NCBI GenBank assembly: GCA_902809825.1
Contig: LR778114.1
Coordinates: 992,001-1,056,000 of the forward strand
Origin: Candidatus Hydrogenisulfobacillus filiaventi
Lineage (GTDB): Bacteria > Bacillota > Sulfobacillia > Sulfobacillales > R501
Reading direction: 5' to 3'
DNA length: 64,000 nucleotides
Shown: one piece after another, positions 63,751 to 64,000 of the stretch
Position numbering within the stretch: position 1 is the first letter of the stretch
Layout of the letters: each line of letters starts with the position of its first letter
Translations under genes and position numbers: made by a program
Notes under the pieces: model-generated
The model's input: only the letters and a program-made list of their open reading frames with translations
Database searches by the model: none
Told to the model about the DNA's origin: nothing

Positions 63751-63813
63751 GTATTGACGGGGTGGTAGGGGGACCTCACATCCCCGTGCGCAAAAAGGGG
63801 GAGTAGACCAGCG

Positions 63814-64000
63814 ATGACGCCTGCCGATGTGCTGAAAATGATTCGTGAACGCCAAGTAGAAATGGTAGACCTGCATGTCATCGACGTGCCCGGCACCTGG
63901 CAGCACGTAACGGTGCCTGTCTCCGAGATCTCGGAGGAGACCTTTGAGCAGGGCGTGCCCTTTGACGGGTCTTCGTTACGGGGGTTCCGCGGCATTGAGG
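63814..64000 (+). CDS. glnA: glutamine synthetase type I (3' partial)
   Basis: The first 62 codons are visible before the window ends. MTPADVLKMIRERQVEMVDLHVIDVPGTWQHVTVPVSEI and FDGSSLRGFRGIE match the N-terminal beta-grasp domain of type I glutamine synthetase, where FDGSS(I/L)RGF is highly conserved. ATG 63814 follows AAAAAGGGGGAG. It would assimilate ammonia into glutamine; the strong promoter described above drives it. Confidence 0.93.
   Translation, partial: MTPADVLKMIRERQVEMVDLHVIDVPGTWQHVTVPVSEISEETFEQGVPFDGSSLRGFRGIE

Noticed and set aside
1-64000. CRISPR arrays, rRNA genes and tRNA genes
   Set aside because: I saw no regularly spaced repeats, no rRNA-like conserved blocks and no convincing tRNA cloverleaf with a T-loop; a covariance-model scan would be decisive for tRNAs.

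Overview
The window reads as one piece of a bacterial chromosome with two compositional layers. Most of it is very G+C-rich, has strong AGGAGG-type ribosome binding sites and uses all three stop codons. About 1-6.2 kb and 10.5-24.9 kb are clearly poorer in G+C and hold sulfur-reductase and hydrogenase genes. Gene content (hydrogenase with full Hyp set, sulfur-reductase-like genes, a fused transaldolase-glucose-6-phosphate isomerase, OpcA, VIT transporter, peptidoglycan-binding/DUF1906 protein) suggests a chemolithotrophic, probably thermophilic or acidophilic bacterium of the high-GC Bacillota kind (Sulfobacillus-like). This placement is an inference; an actinobacterial relative is not excluded.

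Layout. (1) 1-6.2 kb: a molybdopterin sulfur/polysulfide/thiosulfate reductase-like operon, cut at its 5' end by the window edge: catalytic subunit, four-cluster ferredoxin subunit, NrfD-type membrane subunit, TorD-like chaperone and a polyferredoxin. (2) 6.2-10.5 kb: a decayed IS256-family element, a decayed IS110-family transposase and a short element with inverted ends. (3) 10.5-24.9 kb: a truncated methyltransferase-UspA fusion, then hypC-hypD-hypE-tatA, and the structural operon of a membrane-bound group 1 [NiFe]-hydrogenase (Tat-exported small subunit, large subunit, cytochrome b, maturation protease, second HypC, Tat-type ferredoxin, unknown protein, HypA, HypB, a histidine-rich protein, a DUF6390-like protein, an EamA-type permease). 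(4) 25.5-29.5 kb: hypF, two SIS-domain proteins flanking a third HypC-like protein, and a terminator. (5) 29.6-51 kb: an accessory region rich in broken genes (BNR-repeat lipoprotein, RND efflux pump, Mop protein, DUF2202 protein, TnpB, GGDEF protein) between a few intact ones (methyltransferase, small membrane proteins, DUF1906 protein, DsrE-like protein, IS607 TnpA). (6) 51-64 kb: intact genes: NicO-like permease, VIT transporter, purU, an MFS exporter, the oxidative pentose phosphate operon tal-pgi/gnd/zwf/opcA/pgl, a ROK kinase and the start of glnA.

Working together: regions 1, 3 and 4 would build a periplasm-facing hydrogenase that passes electrons through cytochrome b, probably via quinone, with an adjacent NrfD-anchored sulfur reductase as a plausible acceptor. 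This resembles the sulfur reductase plus hydrogenase pairing described from Acidianus. Nickel insertion factors HypA and HypB, a histidine-rich protein and possible metal permeases serve its assembly. The most unusual single feature is the small subunit's proximal-cluster motif, C-D-G-N in place of C-x-x-C.
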